A stretch of 64,000 nt of DNA from Granulosicoccus sp964594905 (lineage in GTDB: Bacteria > Pseudomonadota > Gammaproteobacteria > Granulosicoccales > Granulosicoccaceae), in assembly GCA_964594905.1 (NCBI GenBank), contig CAZQOI010000002.1:57767-121766 (forward strand), read 5' to 3'. Positions within the stretch are counted from its first letter, which is position 1. Every line of letters starts with the position of its first letter. Shown here in pieces: positions 25,827 to 34,350 of this stretch. The notes beneath the pieces are model-generated. The model had not been told where the DNA came from and did not search any database. It was given only the letters and a program-made list of their open reading frames with translations. Position numbers and translations under genes: made by a program.

Positions 25827-25943
25827 TGGTGTTCCGTATCGGCACTCTCGCGACGAGAAACTGTTAACCCCGTCAGGCCCGGAAGGGAGCAGCGGCAGCA
25901 GTGGATTCGGGTGCCGGGATGCGGCTGGTGCGGAATGCCACCC
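25827..25943 (+). ncRNA. ffs: Signal recognition particle 4.5S RNA
   Basis: The conserved apical part of the bacterial SRP RNA is visible: GTCAGGCCCGGAAGGGAGCAG contains the GGAA tetraloop and, with the following AGCAGCGGCAGCAG, the asymmetric and symmetric loops bound by Ffh. The ends pair as a long rod, GGTGTTCCG with CGGAATGCCACC, giving about 115 bases, the size of E. coli 4.5S RNA (114). It lies directly before dnaX, the usual position in many gammaproteobacteria. Exact ends are approximate to a few bases. Confidence 0.93.
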
Positions 25944-25986
25944 AAACCACTGGGCACAGACCCTTCAATACTGACCGGCAGCAACC

Positions 25987-27771
25987 ATGAGCTACAAGGT
26001 TCTTGCGCGTAAATGGCGACCCCAGCATTTTCGTGACATGCTTGGTCAGGAGCCCGTGTTGCGTGCGCTCAGTAATGCGCTCGACACCGATCGCTTGCAC
26101 CATGCCTATTTGTTCACTGGCATGCGTGGTGTTGGTAAAACAACCATCGCCCGCATATTGGCCAAGTGCCTTAACTGCGAGACCAACGGGGTTAGCGCCA
26201 GTCCCTGTGGTGAATGCTCGACGTGTCAGGATATCGAAGCGGGCCGCTTCTTTGATCTGATTGAGGTCGATGCGGCATCACGTACCAAGGTTGATGAAAC
26301 GCGCGAGCTTCTCGAAAACGTACCGTATGCGCCAGCCAGTGGCCGTTATAAGGTGTACTTGATAGATGAGGTACACATGTTTTCAACACACAGCTTCAAT
26401 GCGTTGCTGAAAACCCTTGAAGAACCACCTGCGCACGTCAAGTTTGTGCTTGCCACTACCGATCCGCAAAAGGTGCCGGTTACGGTGTTATCACGTTGTT
26501 TGCAATTTAATCTCAAGCGTATTGCGCCAGTCAAACTCTGTGATTACCTACAGCAAATCCTCGATAGCGAATCAATAAACAACGAGCGTCCTGCACTTGA
26601 ACTGATCGCGCGAGCCTCAGAAGGTAGTGTGCGTGACGCTCTGAGTCTTGTCGAACAGGCTGCAGCCTTTGGTGAAGGGGCAGTGCGCGTTAGCGAAGTC
26701 GAATCCATGCTTGGGCGTGTGTCAACCACGCGCCTGATTGAACTCCTGACCTTGCTTGATGCTGGGGATATTCAGGCTTTGTTTGCATCAGTCGATGCGC
26801 TGGCTGAGTACGGCCCTGACTTCAGCGAACTGCTCGGTGAGATGATGAGTTTGCTGCATCGCGTTGCTTTACTGCAACGCGTACCGGATGCTGTCGAAGA
26901 CACGACACCAGGCTATGAACAACTAGTTGCTCTAAGTGAATCGATAGCAGAAGACGTTGTGCAGCTTAATTATCAGATTGGCATGCACGCACGGCGGGAT
27001 ATGGCGTTTGCCCCTGATCAGCGTGAAGCATTCGATATGGCCTTGTTGCGCATGCACGCTTTCGCACCTCAAGGGTCTGAGCTTGTTGCCAGTGGCAATG
27101 CACCTAAAGCTGTGCCGCCACCAAGTCATCAAAGTCAGCCGCCAACGGCTTCAGGTATCGAAGCCGCACGTGCCGCGTTACAGGAACCCACTGACGCTAC
27201 TCCAAGCAAGCCTGAGGTTGAAGCTTCAGCAGTCACGTCAGCAAAGACTTCTGCAAACCTGTCGATCCAAGCAGCTGAGACTGCAAAACTTGCCGTGCGT
27301 GGTGATGTCAACGCAGGTGGTGACACGCGGGTTGTGCCAGCTACTCCTGCACCAAAGGCGGGTAGTAGTCTTCTGTCACTCACGGCGGAAAACTGGCCAG
27401 AGATAGTTAAAGAGCTCGATATTTCTGGTATGCCAAGACAATTGGCCAACAACTGTCTGTTCGTTTCAGCAACAGACTCTCAATGCAGCTTGCAGCTGCA
27501 AGAGAACGCAGCGCATCTAAATACCGAACGCTTTGCTTCACGATTACAAACGGCCGTCAATGAATGGTCTGGCAAGACCCTCAAACTGCTAATCCAGACT
27601 ACGCAAGCCGAGTTGGAAACCCCGGCACGACTTGAGGAAGCCGCACAGGCTGCAGAGCTCGAAGCTGCACGAGTAGCGATTGATGAGGATCCACTTGTAC
27701 AGAATTTACTACAGCAGGTTGACGGTAAACTTGATGCAGCGAGTATTGAACCTGTTTCAAAAGAAACTTAA
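25987..27771 (+). CDS. dnaX: DNA polymerase III subunit tau (DnaX)
   Basis: DnaX is the clamp-loader ATPase; tau also binds the polymerase core and DnaB helicase. The 594-residue protein shows Walker A (GMRGVGKTTIARI) near residue 45, a zinc site (CLNCETN...CGECSTCQDI), Walker B (VYLIDEVHMFS) and SRC box (VLSRCLQFNLKRI). The Pro/Ala/Thr-rich linker at about 370-465 leads to a C-terminal polymerase-binding domain. No A-rich slippery run like the E. coli A-AAA-AAG is seen, so the shorter gamma form may not be made by that route. It starts right after the SRP RNA and is followed by ybaB and recR. Confidence 0.95.
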   Translation: MSYKVLARKWRPQHFRDMLGQEPVLRALSNALDTDRLHHAYLFTGMRGVGKTTIARILAKCLNCETNGVSASPCGECSTCQDIEAGRFFDLIEVDAASRTKVDETRELLENVPYAPASGRYKVYLIDEVHMFSTHSFNALLKTLEEPPAHVKFVLATTDPQKVPVTVLSRCLQFNLKRIAPVKLCDYLQQILDSESINNERPALELIARASEGSVRDALSLVEQAAAFGEGAVRVSEVESMLGRVSTTRLIELLTLLDAGDIQALFASVDALAEYGPDFSELLGEMMSLLHRVALLQRVPDAVEDTTPGYEQLVALSESIAEDVVQLNYQIGMHARRDMAFAPDQREAFDMALLRMHAFAPQGSELVASGNAPKAVPPPSHQSQPPTASGIEAARAALQEPTDATPSKPEVEASAVTSAKTSANLSIQAAETAKLAVRGDVNAGGDTRVVPATPAPKAGSSLLSLTAENWPEIVKELDISGMPRQLANNCLFVSATDSQCSLQLQENAAHLNTERFASRLQTAVNEWSGKTLKLLIQTTQAELETPARLEEAAQAAELEAARVAIDEDPLVQNLLQQVDGKLDAASIEPVSKET

Positions 27772-27813
27772 TTTCTACAACATAGCTTTACCAAACTCTA
27801 AGAGGTTATCGTC

Positions 27814-28143
27814 ATGAAAGGTGGTATCGGTAATTTGATGAAACAAGCGCAAAAGATGCAGGAAGATATGCAGAAGGCGCAAGAAGAAATTGCCACAATG
27901 GAGATTGAAGGCCAAAGTGGTGGAGGGCTTGTCAAGGTGGTGATGAATGGCGCACATGAATTGCGCAAGGTGACTATTGATGATTCCCTGCTTGGCGAAA
28001 GTGACGACAAAGAAATGCTCGAAGATCTCATTGCCGCTGCGGTCAATGATGCATCGCATCGTCTTGCTGATGCATCCAAGGATCGCTTGAGTGGTCTGAC
28101 CAGTGGCATGGAACTGCCTCCTGGCATGAAGTTACCGTTCTAG
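27814..28143 (+). CDS. ybaB: Nucleoid-associated protein, YbaB/EbfC family
   Basis: A small DNA-binding dimer of 109 residues. The N-terminal helix is rich in Lys, Gln and Met (MKQAQKMQEDMQKAQEEIA), followed by the family core GQSGGGLVKVVMNGAHELRKV and a C-terminal helix ending in SGMELPPGMKLPF, the usual family end. An AAGAGG ribosome binding site lies nine bases before the ATG. The dnaX-ybaB-recR order is conserved across proteobacteria and links the protein to replication and repair, though its exact role is unsettled. Confidence 0.94.
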   Translation: MKGGIGNLMKQAQKMQEDMQKAQEEIATMEIEGQSGGGLVKVVMNGAHELRKVTIDDSLLGESDDKEMLEDLIAAAVNDASHRLADASKDRLSGLTSGMELPPGMKLPF

Positions 28144-28158
28144 CAATCGTTTATAACA

Positions 28159-28758
28159 ATGGCCTCAAGTGGACTCCTTGAAGATCTGATCGACGCCTTG
28201 CGTTGTTTGCCGGGAGTCGGACCCAAGTCAGCGCAACGTATGGCCTTGCACTTGTTGCAGCGTGATCGTGATAGCGCGTCTCGTTTGGGTAAGACCTTAC
28301 TTGAAGCGATGAGCCGGGTGCAGCATTGTAAGGACTGCCGCATTTTTACCGAGAATGAATTGTGTCGCTGGTGCTCTGATCCAGCGCGTCTTTCATCACA
28401 GATCTGCGTTGTCGAAAACCCGGCCGATGTGCTCGCTATCGATCGATCCACTGACTATCGTGGTCGTTACTTCTTGTTGTTAGGGCATCTGTCACCGCTC
28501 GATGGAGTAGGCCCGAAGGATCTTGGTCTGGATCTTCTCGAAACTCGCCTTGCAAATGGCGGTATCGATGAACTGACACTGGCCACCAATCCCACAATTG
28601 AAGGTCAGGCTACCGCACGTTACATCGGTGAGATGGCGTCAAGGCATCAAGTAACGGTACTGCAGATAGCCCGTGGCGTACCGATTGGCAGTGAGCTTGA
28701 ATTTGCTGATGGCGGTACCTTGTCTGTCGCTTTTTCTCAACGTACACCGCTCAATTAG
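28159..28758 (+). CDS. recR: Recombination mediator RecR
   Basis: RecR acts with RecF and RecO to load RecA on gapped DNA. The 199-residue protein has the N-terminal helix-hairpin-helix (LRCLPGVGPKSAQRMALHLL), a C4 zinc finger (CKDCRIFTENELCRWC), a TOPRIM domain (ICVVENPADVLAI ... YFLLLGHLSPLDGVGP) and the C-terminal Walker B-like region (TLATNPTIEGQATARYI). It follows ybaB after 15 bases; its partner gene recO is also in this window, at 40.8 kb. Confidence 0.96.
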   Translation: MASSGLLEDLIDALRCLPGVGPKSAQRMALHLLQRDRDSASRLGKTLLEAMSRVQHCKDCRIFTENELCRWCSDPARLSSQICVVENPADVLAIDRSTDYRGRYFLLLGHLSPLDGVGPKDLGLDLLETRLANGGIDELTLATNPTIEGQATARYIGEMASRHQVTVLQIARGVPIGSELEFADGGTLSVAFSQRTPLN

Positions 28759-28774
28759 TTCTCAGCAAGCAGCT

Positions 28775-29323
28775 TCACGACATTGAGAAAACGTGTTTGC
28801 GATAATGCACAAGCTCGGCGATGGATTCGCGAATATCATCAAGTGCAAGGTGGGTGTTTTGTTTCTTGAAACCGATGCCAGCAGTTATATTCCAGCGCCT
28901 GACCAACTCCTTGATAGTGCTGACGTCAATATTGCGATAGTGGAAGTAAGCTTCCAGGTTTGGCATATGACGCACCATAAATCGTCGATCCTGACAAATG
29001 CTGTTACCGCACATGGGTGATTTGCCTTCAGGTACCCATTGCTTCAAGAAGTCGATCGTATCTTTTGATGCTGATTCCAGCGTGTCTTTGCTCTTGCGCA
29101 CGCGCTCGACGAGACCGGATTCTGTGTGGTGGCTGGTGTTCCATTCGTCCATTGCACCCAGGCGTTCATCATCAGCATGAATCGCGATGACCGGACCTGT
29201 TGCCAGGGTGTTCAGGTCTGGATCGGTGATGATCGTAGCGATCTCAATCACGGTGTCTTGTTCCGGGTCTAGTCCGGTCATTTCAAGATCAACCCAAATC
29301 AGGTTGTGTTCACTTACTGGCAT
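28775..29323 (-). CDS. orn: Oligoribonuclease
   Basis: Orn degrades two-base RNAs to mononucleotides, including pGpG, the breakdown product of cyclic di-GMP. The 182 residues match E. coli (181). DEDDh exonuclease motifs are visible: IWVDLEMTGLDPEQDTVIEI near residue 9, the aspartate in SICQDRRFMVRHMP near 112, and HLALDDIRESIAELVHY near 158. It is divergent from rsgA, as in E. coli and many relatives, and convergent with recR. Confidence 0.96.
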   Translation of the reverse strand: MPVSEHNLIWVDLEMTGLDPEQDTVIEIATIITDPDLNTLATGPVIAIHADDERLGAMDEWNTSHHTESGLVERVRKSKDTLESASKDTIDFLKQWVPEGKSPMCGNSICQDRRFMVRHMPNLEAYFHYRNIDVSTIKELVRRWNITAGIGFKKQNTHLALDDIRESIAELVHYRKHVFSMS

Positions 29324-29403
29324 AGAGCCTGTTTGCCTGTCGTGCGAGTAGAGTAGTATTCAAGCACACAACGACAAGAGCTGCTTTGCATGACCGAAAT
29401 TCG

Positions 29404-30351
29404 ATGACGATAGGGCACGTAGTCGCCAACTTTAATGCCACGGTTGCAGTTGAGCTCAATTCAGAGCCAATAGGCGATTCCAGTTCTGAGTCCGGTCCCG
29501 AGTCCGGCCCTGAGCCGGGTTCCGATTCCGAGAGCAAACTGGTTCAGGCACATCCACTGCGCAGTCTTCCTCTATTGGTGGCGGGTGACTTGGTGGAGTG
29601 CGAGTTGGAGGGCGATCAGTGGCGAGTCGTTGCACTTCATCCGCGCAGCTCTGTGCTAGAACGTGCCGATCGACGCGGTCAAATGAAGGCTCTGGCTGCT
29701 AATCTGACTCATCTGGGCATTGTATCGGCCGCACCTCCAGGGATTGATCATCTATTGATTGATCAGTTTTGCATTGCTGCCCACCGATGCGGCATCGAAG
29801 CGATGATTATCATCAACAAGGCTGATCGTTACTCGGCAGAAGAGTTAGCGGAGTACGAGCAATTAATCGCCGTCTATGCAGCGCTTGGATACCCGTCAGT
29901 CATCATCGATACAAAAACTGACAATGGCATGAAGCCACTGATCGACATGTTGCAAAACAAGTCCGTTGCGCTTGTTGGTGCAAGTGGTGTCGGCAAATCT
30001 TCGATCATTCAGCAATTGCTTCCCGATCTGGATGTTCGGGTTGGTGCTATATCAGCGGCAACTGGATTTGGTTCGCACACAACCTCCGTGACGTTTCGTT
30101 ATGCCTTACCAGATGAGGCTGTGATTATCGATTCGCCTGGTGTACGCCAGTACTCGGTGGCGCACCTGAAGTCTGATGATGTGCGAGCTGGTTATCGTGA
30201 GTTATCGACTATTGGTGCAAACTGCCGATTTGCAAACTGCACTCACAAAGCCGAACCAGACTGCGCGGTGAAAGATCTGTTAGAAGTAAACGATGCTTCG
30301 ATAGCGCGTTGGAGGTACGACAATTACCTGAAGCTGTCAGAAACCTCCTGA
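29404..30351 (+). CDS. rsgA: Ribosome small-subunit-dependent GTPase RsgA
   Basis: RsgA is a circularly permuted GTPase that checks late 30S subunit maturation. The ATG at 29404 gives 315 residues; an in-frame TTG at 29386 is less likely. An OB-fold comes first, then the G4 motif INKADRY, G1 GASGVGKSS, the switch region TTSVTFR and G3 DSPGVRQY. A C-terminal zinc finger follows (CRFANCTHKAEPDC). The OB-fold contains an unusual acidic insertion of about 20 residues (roughly 25-44), made only of Ser, Glu, Gly, Pro and Asp and encoded by imperfect 12-base repeats. It is divergent from orn and ends directly against the convergent sulfurtransferase gene. Confidence 0.94.
   Translation: MTIGHVVANFNATVAVELNSEPIGDSSSESGPESGPEPGSDSESKLVQAHPLRSLPLLVAGDLVECELEGDQWRVVALHPRSSVLERADRRGQMKALAANLTHLGIVSAAPPGIDHLLIDQFCIAAHRCGIEAMIIINKADRYSAEELAEYEQLIAVYAALGYPSVIIDTKTDNGMKPLIDMLQNKSVALVGASGVGKSSIIQQLLPDLDVRVGAISAATGFGSHTTSVTFRYALPDEAVIIDSPGVRQYSVAHLKSDDVRAGYRELSTIGANCRFANCTHKAEPDCAVKDLLEVNDASIARWRYDNYLKLSETS
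29488..29532 (+). repeat. Imperfect 12-base tandem repeats inside rsgA
   Basis: Units GAGTCCGGTCCC, GAGTCCGGCCCT and GAGCCGGGTTCC, then a partial GATTCCGAG. They keep the frame and encode the acidic Glu-Ser-Gly-Pro stretch of RsgA. Replication slippage could change the copy number by four residues at a time. Confidence 0.7.
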
Positions 30352-31203
30352 TCAGCTTTCAACTGGCACGTCATCCCGATTGCCCCAGCTGGACCAAGCT
30401 CCATCGATCGCACGCACATTGTTGTAGCCCAAGTGCTTCAAGGCAACATAGGTAACAGAGGATCTCTGGTGACTTTGGCAATAGACTATTATTTTGTCTT
30501 CTTTATCTATGCCCGCAGCCGAGAAATCGCTTGCCAGTAATTCATCGTCTTTTAACGTACCGGTTTCGTCGAAATGATCAGTCCATTCAAGATGCTTTGC
30601 ACCAGGCACTCGTCCACCGCGGGCGGCTCGCACATCGCTTCCGGCAAATTCAGCAGCGCTTCTGGAATCAAGTAGTCGCAAGGAAGGATCGTCAAGTTCT
30701 GTCGCCAATTTTCCAGCGTCGACGACATTATCTCCACGTAATGTGAGTGCTAATGTGCCAGGCGAATCAGGACCCTCATCTTCGCCGTTATCGAGTCCGA
30801 ACCCGCTCTCATGCCAGGCTCGCAAACCGCCATCGAGATAGCTCACATTGTCGAAGCCATAGGCATGCATAACCCAAATAAAGCGCGCTGCGGATGTTTC
30901 ACCGCCGGTGTCGTAAGCGACGACCCAATCGCCGGGGTTTACACCAATCTGGCGAATGATGGCGTTGGCGGTCTCAAGATCTGGCAGCATGCCCACCTTT
31001 GGTGGCTCGGCCCGATTCAGCAGGCCAGGGTCAAGGCGCACAGCACCGTCTATATGAGCTTGGTTGAAATCGTTTTCTGGCCGAACATCGACAATGTGAA
31101 CCTGTGGCGGCGGTTGTATACCCGAAACGTCTGCCGGCGTGTCAAAATACCCTTGGAGAGCGTTGTTGAGCGCTTCTGGATTCAGAACTAATGGCAAAGA
31201 CAT
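30352..31203 (-). CDS. Two-domain sulfurtransferase, RhdA-type rhodanese
   Basis: A tandem-rhodanese sulfurtransferase of 283 residues. The N-terminal inactive domain includes VDVRPENDFNQAHIDGAVRL and DWVVAYDTGGETSAARFIWVM; the C-terminal domain includes RLLDSRSAAEFAGSD. The active-site loop is CQSHQRSS near residue 243, close to the CQTHHR loop of Azotobacter RhdA and unlike the CGSGVTA loop of mercaptopyruvate sulfurtransferases, so thiosulfate or another persulfide donor is more likely. It has no signal peptide. It is divergent from rpoE and abuts the convergent rsgA with no gap. Confidence 0.88.
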   Translation of the reverse strand: MSLPLVLNPEALNNALQGYFDTPADVSGIQPPPQVHIVDVRPENDFNQAHIDGAVRLDPGLLNRAEPPKVGMLPDLETANAIIRQIGVNPGDWVVAYDTGGETSAARFIWVMHAYGFDNVSYLDGGLRAWHESGFGLDNGEDEGPDSPGTLALTLRGDNVVDAGKLATELDDPSLRLLDSRSAAEFAGSDVRAARGGRVPGAKHLEWTDHFDETGTLKDDELLASDFSAAGIDKEDKIIVYCQSHQRSSVTYVALKHLGYNNVRAIDGAWSSWGNRDDVPVES

Positions 31204-31280
31204 GGGTATTCTCCGGACTGTGACGGCGATTGACTACGGACAGTATTTGAACCGGCACACAAAAAATTGCATTTGACTTA

Positions 31281-31308
31281 TGAACTATACCGAGAATTGG
31301 GGTCCTAA
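31281..31308 (+). promoter_or_regulatory. Candidate sigma-E (AlgU) promoter before rpoE
   Basis: TGAACTA and TCCTAA, separated by 15 bases, resemble the sigma-E elements GGAACTT and GTCTAA/TCTGA, with mismatches in both. It lies 42 bases before the rpoE ATG, as expected for an autoregulated sigma-E gene. Confidence 0.4.
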
Positions 31309-31349
31309 GCTGCATAACGCTTATGCGCTAACCTGGATTCGGCTCAATT

Positions 31350-32036
31350 ATGATTCCCGTACTGAAAGTGGTGCCAGCACCCGCGGCAAGGACGGTCGTG
31401 GAAAGCAACTCTGCGCAGGCAACCGCGGTCGCTCGAGGAGCGAAGCAGTTGAGTGACAAAGAGATCGATATGGCGCTCGTTGAGCGTGTACAGAGAGGCG
31501 ACAAGGCAGCTTACGATCTGCTCGTTCTCAAGTACCAAAACAAGATCGGCCACTTGGTGTCGCGCTATGTGCATGACATGCACGAATCACAAGATGTCAC
31601 GCAGGAAGCTTTTATCAAAGCCTATCGTGGGCTGAAAAATTTTCGTGGCGATAGTGCTTTTTACACATGGTTGTACCGCATTGCCATAAACACTGCGAAG
31701 AACCATCTGGTAACGATGGGTCGCAAGATCAGCGATACCGGTATAGATGCTGCAGATGCAGAACAGTTTGATAGTGGCGCAGCGCTGCGTGAAAACGCAA
31801 CGCCAGAGCGCGTCATGGCGACGGACGAAATCGCCGCGGTAATCCAAAGCTCTATTGAGGCTTTACCAGAGGACTTGCGCATGGCTATCACCTTGCGCGA
31901 ATTTGAAGGTATGTCTTATGAGGAAATTGCGACTGCCATGGATTGTCCCATCGGCACCGTTCGTTCACGCATTTTTCGTGCTCGTGAATCGATAGATAAT
32001 AACCTCGAGCCATTGCTCGATGAGAGGCGTAGATAG
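31350..32036 (+). CDS. rpoE: RNA polymerase sigma factor RpoE (AlgU)
   Basis: The envelope-stress ECF sigma factor. Region 2 (about residues 45-115: ALVERVQRGDKAAYDLLVLKY, SQDVTQEAFIKAYRGLKNFR) and region 4 (LPEDLRMAITLREFEGMSYEEI, CPIGTVRSRIFRARE) are clear. The 228 residues exceed the usual 191-193 by an N-terminal extension of about 35 residues rich in Ala and Val; no closer conventional start replaces it cleanly, so the extension may be real. The order rpoE-rseA-rseB-rseC-mucD identifies it as the AlgU/RpoE type rather than another ECF factor. Confidence 0.94.
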   Translation: MIPVLKVVPAPAARTVVESNSAQATAVARGAKQLSDKEIDMALVERVQRGDKAAYDLLVLKYQNKIGHLVSRYVHDMHESQDVTQEAFIKAYRGLKNFRGDSAFYTWLYRIAINTAKNHLVTMGRKISDTGIDAADAEQFDSGAALRENATPERVMATDEIAAVIQSSIEALPEDLRMAITLREFEGMSYEEIATAMDCPIGTVRSRIFRARESIDNNLEPLLDERRR

Positions 32037-32038
32037 TT

Positions 32039-32725
32039 ATGGTTTCGCAAAAAGATGAAGATCGACTCGAACTTTCCCGTTTGATGGATGGTGAGTGGGT
32101 TGATCTCAACCCATCAGAGTGTGTTGCTGATCTTTGCAAAAATGAAGCACTGAAAGCCAAGTGGGAACGTTACCACTTGATTCGCGATGTTATGCGCGAT
32201 GAACCAATCAATATCAACAGTGCACTGTCCAGTCGTATCAGTGCGGCTATTGTAGATGAGCCTGTTTATTCAAATGTCACCACCTTGTCTGGTGGTGCAA
32301 ATGAAAACATTTCGGGTAATTCCCAGTCTGCCAAAACCTTAGGTGCGATGCCTAAGTGGCGCACAGGGCTGGTTGGTCTTGGCATTGCGGCGAGTGTTGC
32401 TATGGTGACCGTCATCGGTATGAATAGTCTGCAGCAGGGCGGTAGTAACGATGTGTCACCAGTACTGGCGCAATCTGATCCGGCGGCAGTTTCTGCTGAA
32501 GACGCGTTTTCACAGCAGGTACCCGGTGTGCCTTTGCCAGAAGTCGAATTTGTCGCAAATACAGGCGCATTCTGGGTTTCGCCAGAGTCCACCGAGCGGG
32601 TTGAAGCAGAAGATCGGCTGAATATGTTCTTGTCAGACCACATCGAAAATTCTCCGACCACGGTTCGAGAAGGCATGTTGCCGTACTCTCGCCTTGTCGG
32701 ATACGATGAAGCTGTGACACCTTAA
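32039..32725 (+). CDS. rseA: Anti-sigma-E factor RseA (MucA)
   Basis: RseA holds sigma-E at the inner membrane and releases it after stepwise proteolysis. The N-terminal cytoplasmic sigma-binding domain is recognisable (ELSRLMDGEW ... KWERYHLIRDVMRDEP). One membrane span lies near residues 110-130 (WRTGLVGLGIAASVAMVTVIGM), and about 95 periplasmic residues follow, ending LVGYDEAVTP. It begins two bases after the rpoE stop, so translation is probably coupled. Confidence 0.9.
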   Translation: MVSQKDEDRLELSRLMDGEWVDLNPSECVADLCKNEALKAKWERYHLIRDVMRDEPININSALSSRISAAIVDEPVYSNVTTLSGGANENISGNSQSAKTLGAMPKWRTGLVGLGIAASVAMVTVIGMNSLQQGGSNDVSPVLAQSDPAAVSAEDAFSQQVPGVPLPEVEFVANTGAFWVSPESTERVEAEDRLNMFLSDHIENSPTTVREGMLPYSRLVGYDEAVTP

Positions 32726-32763
32726 GCAGTACACTAGGCGCAATTGACCTACTCTTTCAGTCA

Positions 32764-33846
32764 GTGAATTACCGATATCCAAAAATCGTGACCGTGACCG
32801 TCGCAGTATTCTGCGGCGCGCTCTCGTATGCCCAGGCTAGTGACTCAGTTGAATCGCTGACTCAGGGTGAGCAGGCTCATGTCGATAAGTCGTCTGGTGA
32901 AGCAGTTGCTCCTGCCGATCCCACCGCGCTGATCGACGCTATGTCCCTGGCGCTGCAAACCTTGAATTACGAAGGTACGTTTGTGTACATGCAAGGTATG
33001 AGTCTCAAATCGATGCATATATTGCATGCCAGCGATTACGAGGGTGAGCTCGAACGGATGACCTCACTCGATGGCGAGGCACGTGAGGTAATTCGTGATC
33101 ACTCTCTGGTAACTTGTATATTTCCAGGATCCGAATCCGTGGTTCTGAGTAAGTCCAAACCTCGTGATCTGTTGCCGAAAGTCACTTCATCGCTCACCGA
33201 TAGCGTGCGTTATACCTACAGTTTGGGTGATGCTGATCGTGTGGCGGGGCGTGCCACACATGTTGTAGAGGTGACGCCGCGCGATGATTTCCGTTATGGG
33301 TATCGTTTCTGGATCGATAAAGAAACTCACATGTTGCTTCGCTCCAAGTTGCTTGATGGTCCGGACAAAGCAGTAGAGCAGGTGTTGTTCACTTCAATAG
33401 AATATCCAAAACATGTTGAGCGATCACGTTTCGACATTGATACGGATCAAGAACATATCAGCTGGATTGAACCGAAAGCCACTGAAGCCTCAGAAAGATT
33501 CGAAGCGTTTATAAGTAAAAGCAGCCCGTCTTCAGAGGCGGTTGATCGAGTCAGTTTTCATTCACTTCCTGCAGGTTATGAGGAAGTCTCGGAAACCTAC
33601 CGGACGATGCCTATTAATGACGACCCAATTAGCCATGTGATGGTGTCAGATGGGATGGCGTCAGTGTCTGTGTATGTTGAGCATGTCAATCTTGCTGATC
33701 AGGACGAGAACGCTGCTGGTTTATCCTCTATGGGCGCTATGAATGCTTACGGCATGAGTCTCGACGAAGCCTTTGTGACTGTCGTTGGTGAGGTGCCCGC
33801 CAGTACTGTTATGGCCATTGCCAAGGCGGTCAAGATTGAGCTATGA
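32764..33846 (+). CDS. rseB: Sigma-E regulatory protein RseB (MucB)
   Basis: RseB is a periplasmic protein that shields RseA from the DegS/AlgW protease and senses lipopolysaccharide intermediates. The 360-residue precursor starts at GTG and has a signal peptide (IVTVTVAVFCGALSYAQA). The MucB/RseB N-terminal domain includes LNYEGTFVYMQG, the LolA-like fold; the smaller C-terminal domain includes FHSLPAGYEEVSETYR and ends with VMAIAKAVKIEL. It lies between rseA and rseC, overlapping rseC by four bases. Confidence 0.92.
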   Translation: MNYRYPKIVTVTVAVFCGALSYAQASDSVESLTQGEQAHVDKSSGEAVAPADPTALIDAMSLALQTLNYEGTFVYMQGMSLKSMHILHASDYEGELERMTSLDGEAREVIRDHSLVTCIFPGSESVVLSKSKPRDLLPKVTSSLTDSVRYTYSLGDADRVAGRATHVVEVTPRDDFRYGYRFWIDKETHMLLRSKLLDGPDKAVEQVLFTSIEYPKHVERSRFDIDTDQEHISWIEPKATEASERFEAFISKSSPSSEAVDRVSFHSLPAGYEEVSETYRTMPINDDPISHVMVSDGMASVSVYVEHVNLADQDENAAGLSSMGAMNAYGMSLDEAFVTVVGEVPASTVMAIAKAVKIEL

Positions 33847-34337
33847 CTATTCGGCACACGGCGGAAGTCGCTGCTGATTGTCTGGTTGGCCCGAATGAGG
33901 AACGTCACGTTCCGGTTACCCTGAAAGAAATCTCAAGCTGCCGACAATGCGCACGTGGCCGAGGTTGTGGTGCCGGTTTGTTGACTATCGGGCAGGGTAG
34001 TATCGAATTGCAATGTCGGACCGCACTGTCCGTGTTCCGTGGTCAGCGTGTCACGATAGAAACCGACGACAGCAGTAGCCAATGGCTACTCGTTGTACTG
34101 ATCGCGTTTGGCCTGCCAATCCTGGGGTTAGGTCTGGGTTTGTTACTGGGTAGTTTTGCAGCGGCGTGGCAGGAACATGTTCCCTCAAACGATTGGCCCG
34201 CGGCCTTGGGTGGATTGCTGGGTCTCTGTGGTGGGGTCCTTGCATGGCAGAAGGTGGCACCGCAGCTTGATAGTCGAGTGTCTACGGGTCTGTGTGACAC
34301 TAAAGCCCGTATAGTCAATATTGTTTCGGACTCCTAG
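33843..34337 (+). CDS. rseC: SoxR-reducing / sigma-E system protein RseC (MucC)
   Basis: A 164-residue inner-membrane protein. The N-terminal cysteine cluster CRQCARGRGCGAGL near residue 39 matches RseC/MucC and the related electron-transfer RsxC-associated family. Two membrane spans follow (LLVVLIAFGLPILGLGLGLLLG and the glycine-rich ALGGLLGLCGGVLAW). Its role in sigma-E control is modest in E. coli, and a role in reducing SoxR has also been reported. It overlaps rseB by four bases and the open frame of the next gene slightly. Confidence 0.86.
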   Translation: MTIRHTAEVAADCLVGPNEERHVPVTLKEISSCRQCARGRGCGAGLLTIGQGSIELQCRTALSVFRGQRVTIETDDSSSQWLLVVLIAFGLPILGLGLGLLLGSFAAAWQEHVPSNDWPAALGGLLGLCGGVLAWQKVAPQLDSRVSTGLCDTKARIVNIVSDS

Positions 34338-34350
34338 TCGAGGTATAGCC

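Noticed and set aside
25802..26103. Minus-strand open frames over the SRP RNA and start of dnaX
   Set aside because: They are antisense to a well-recognised structured RNA and to a conserved gene.
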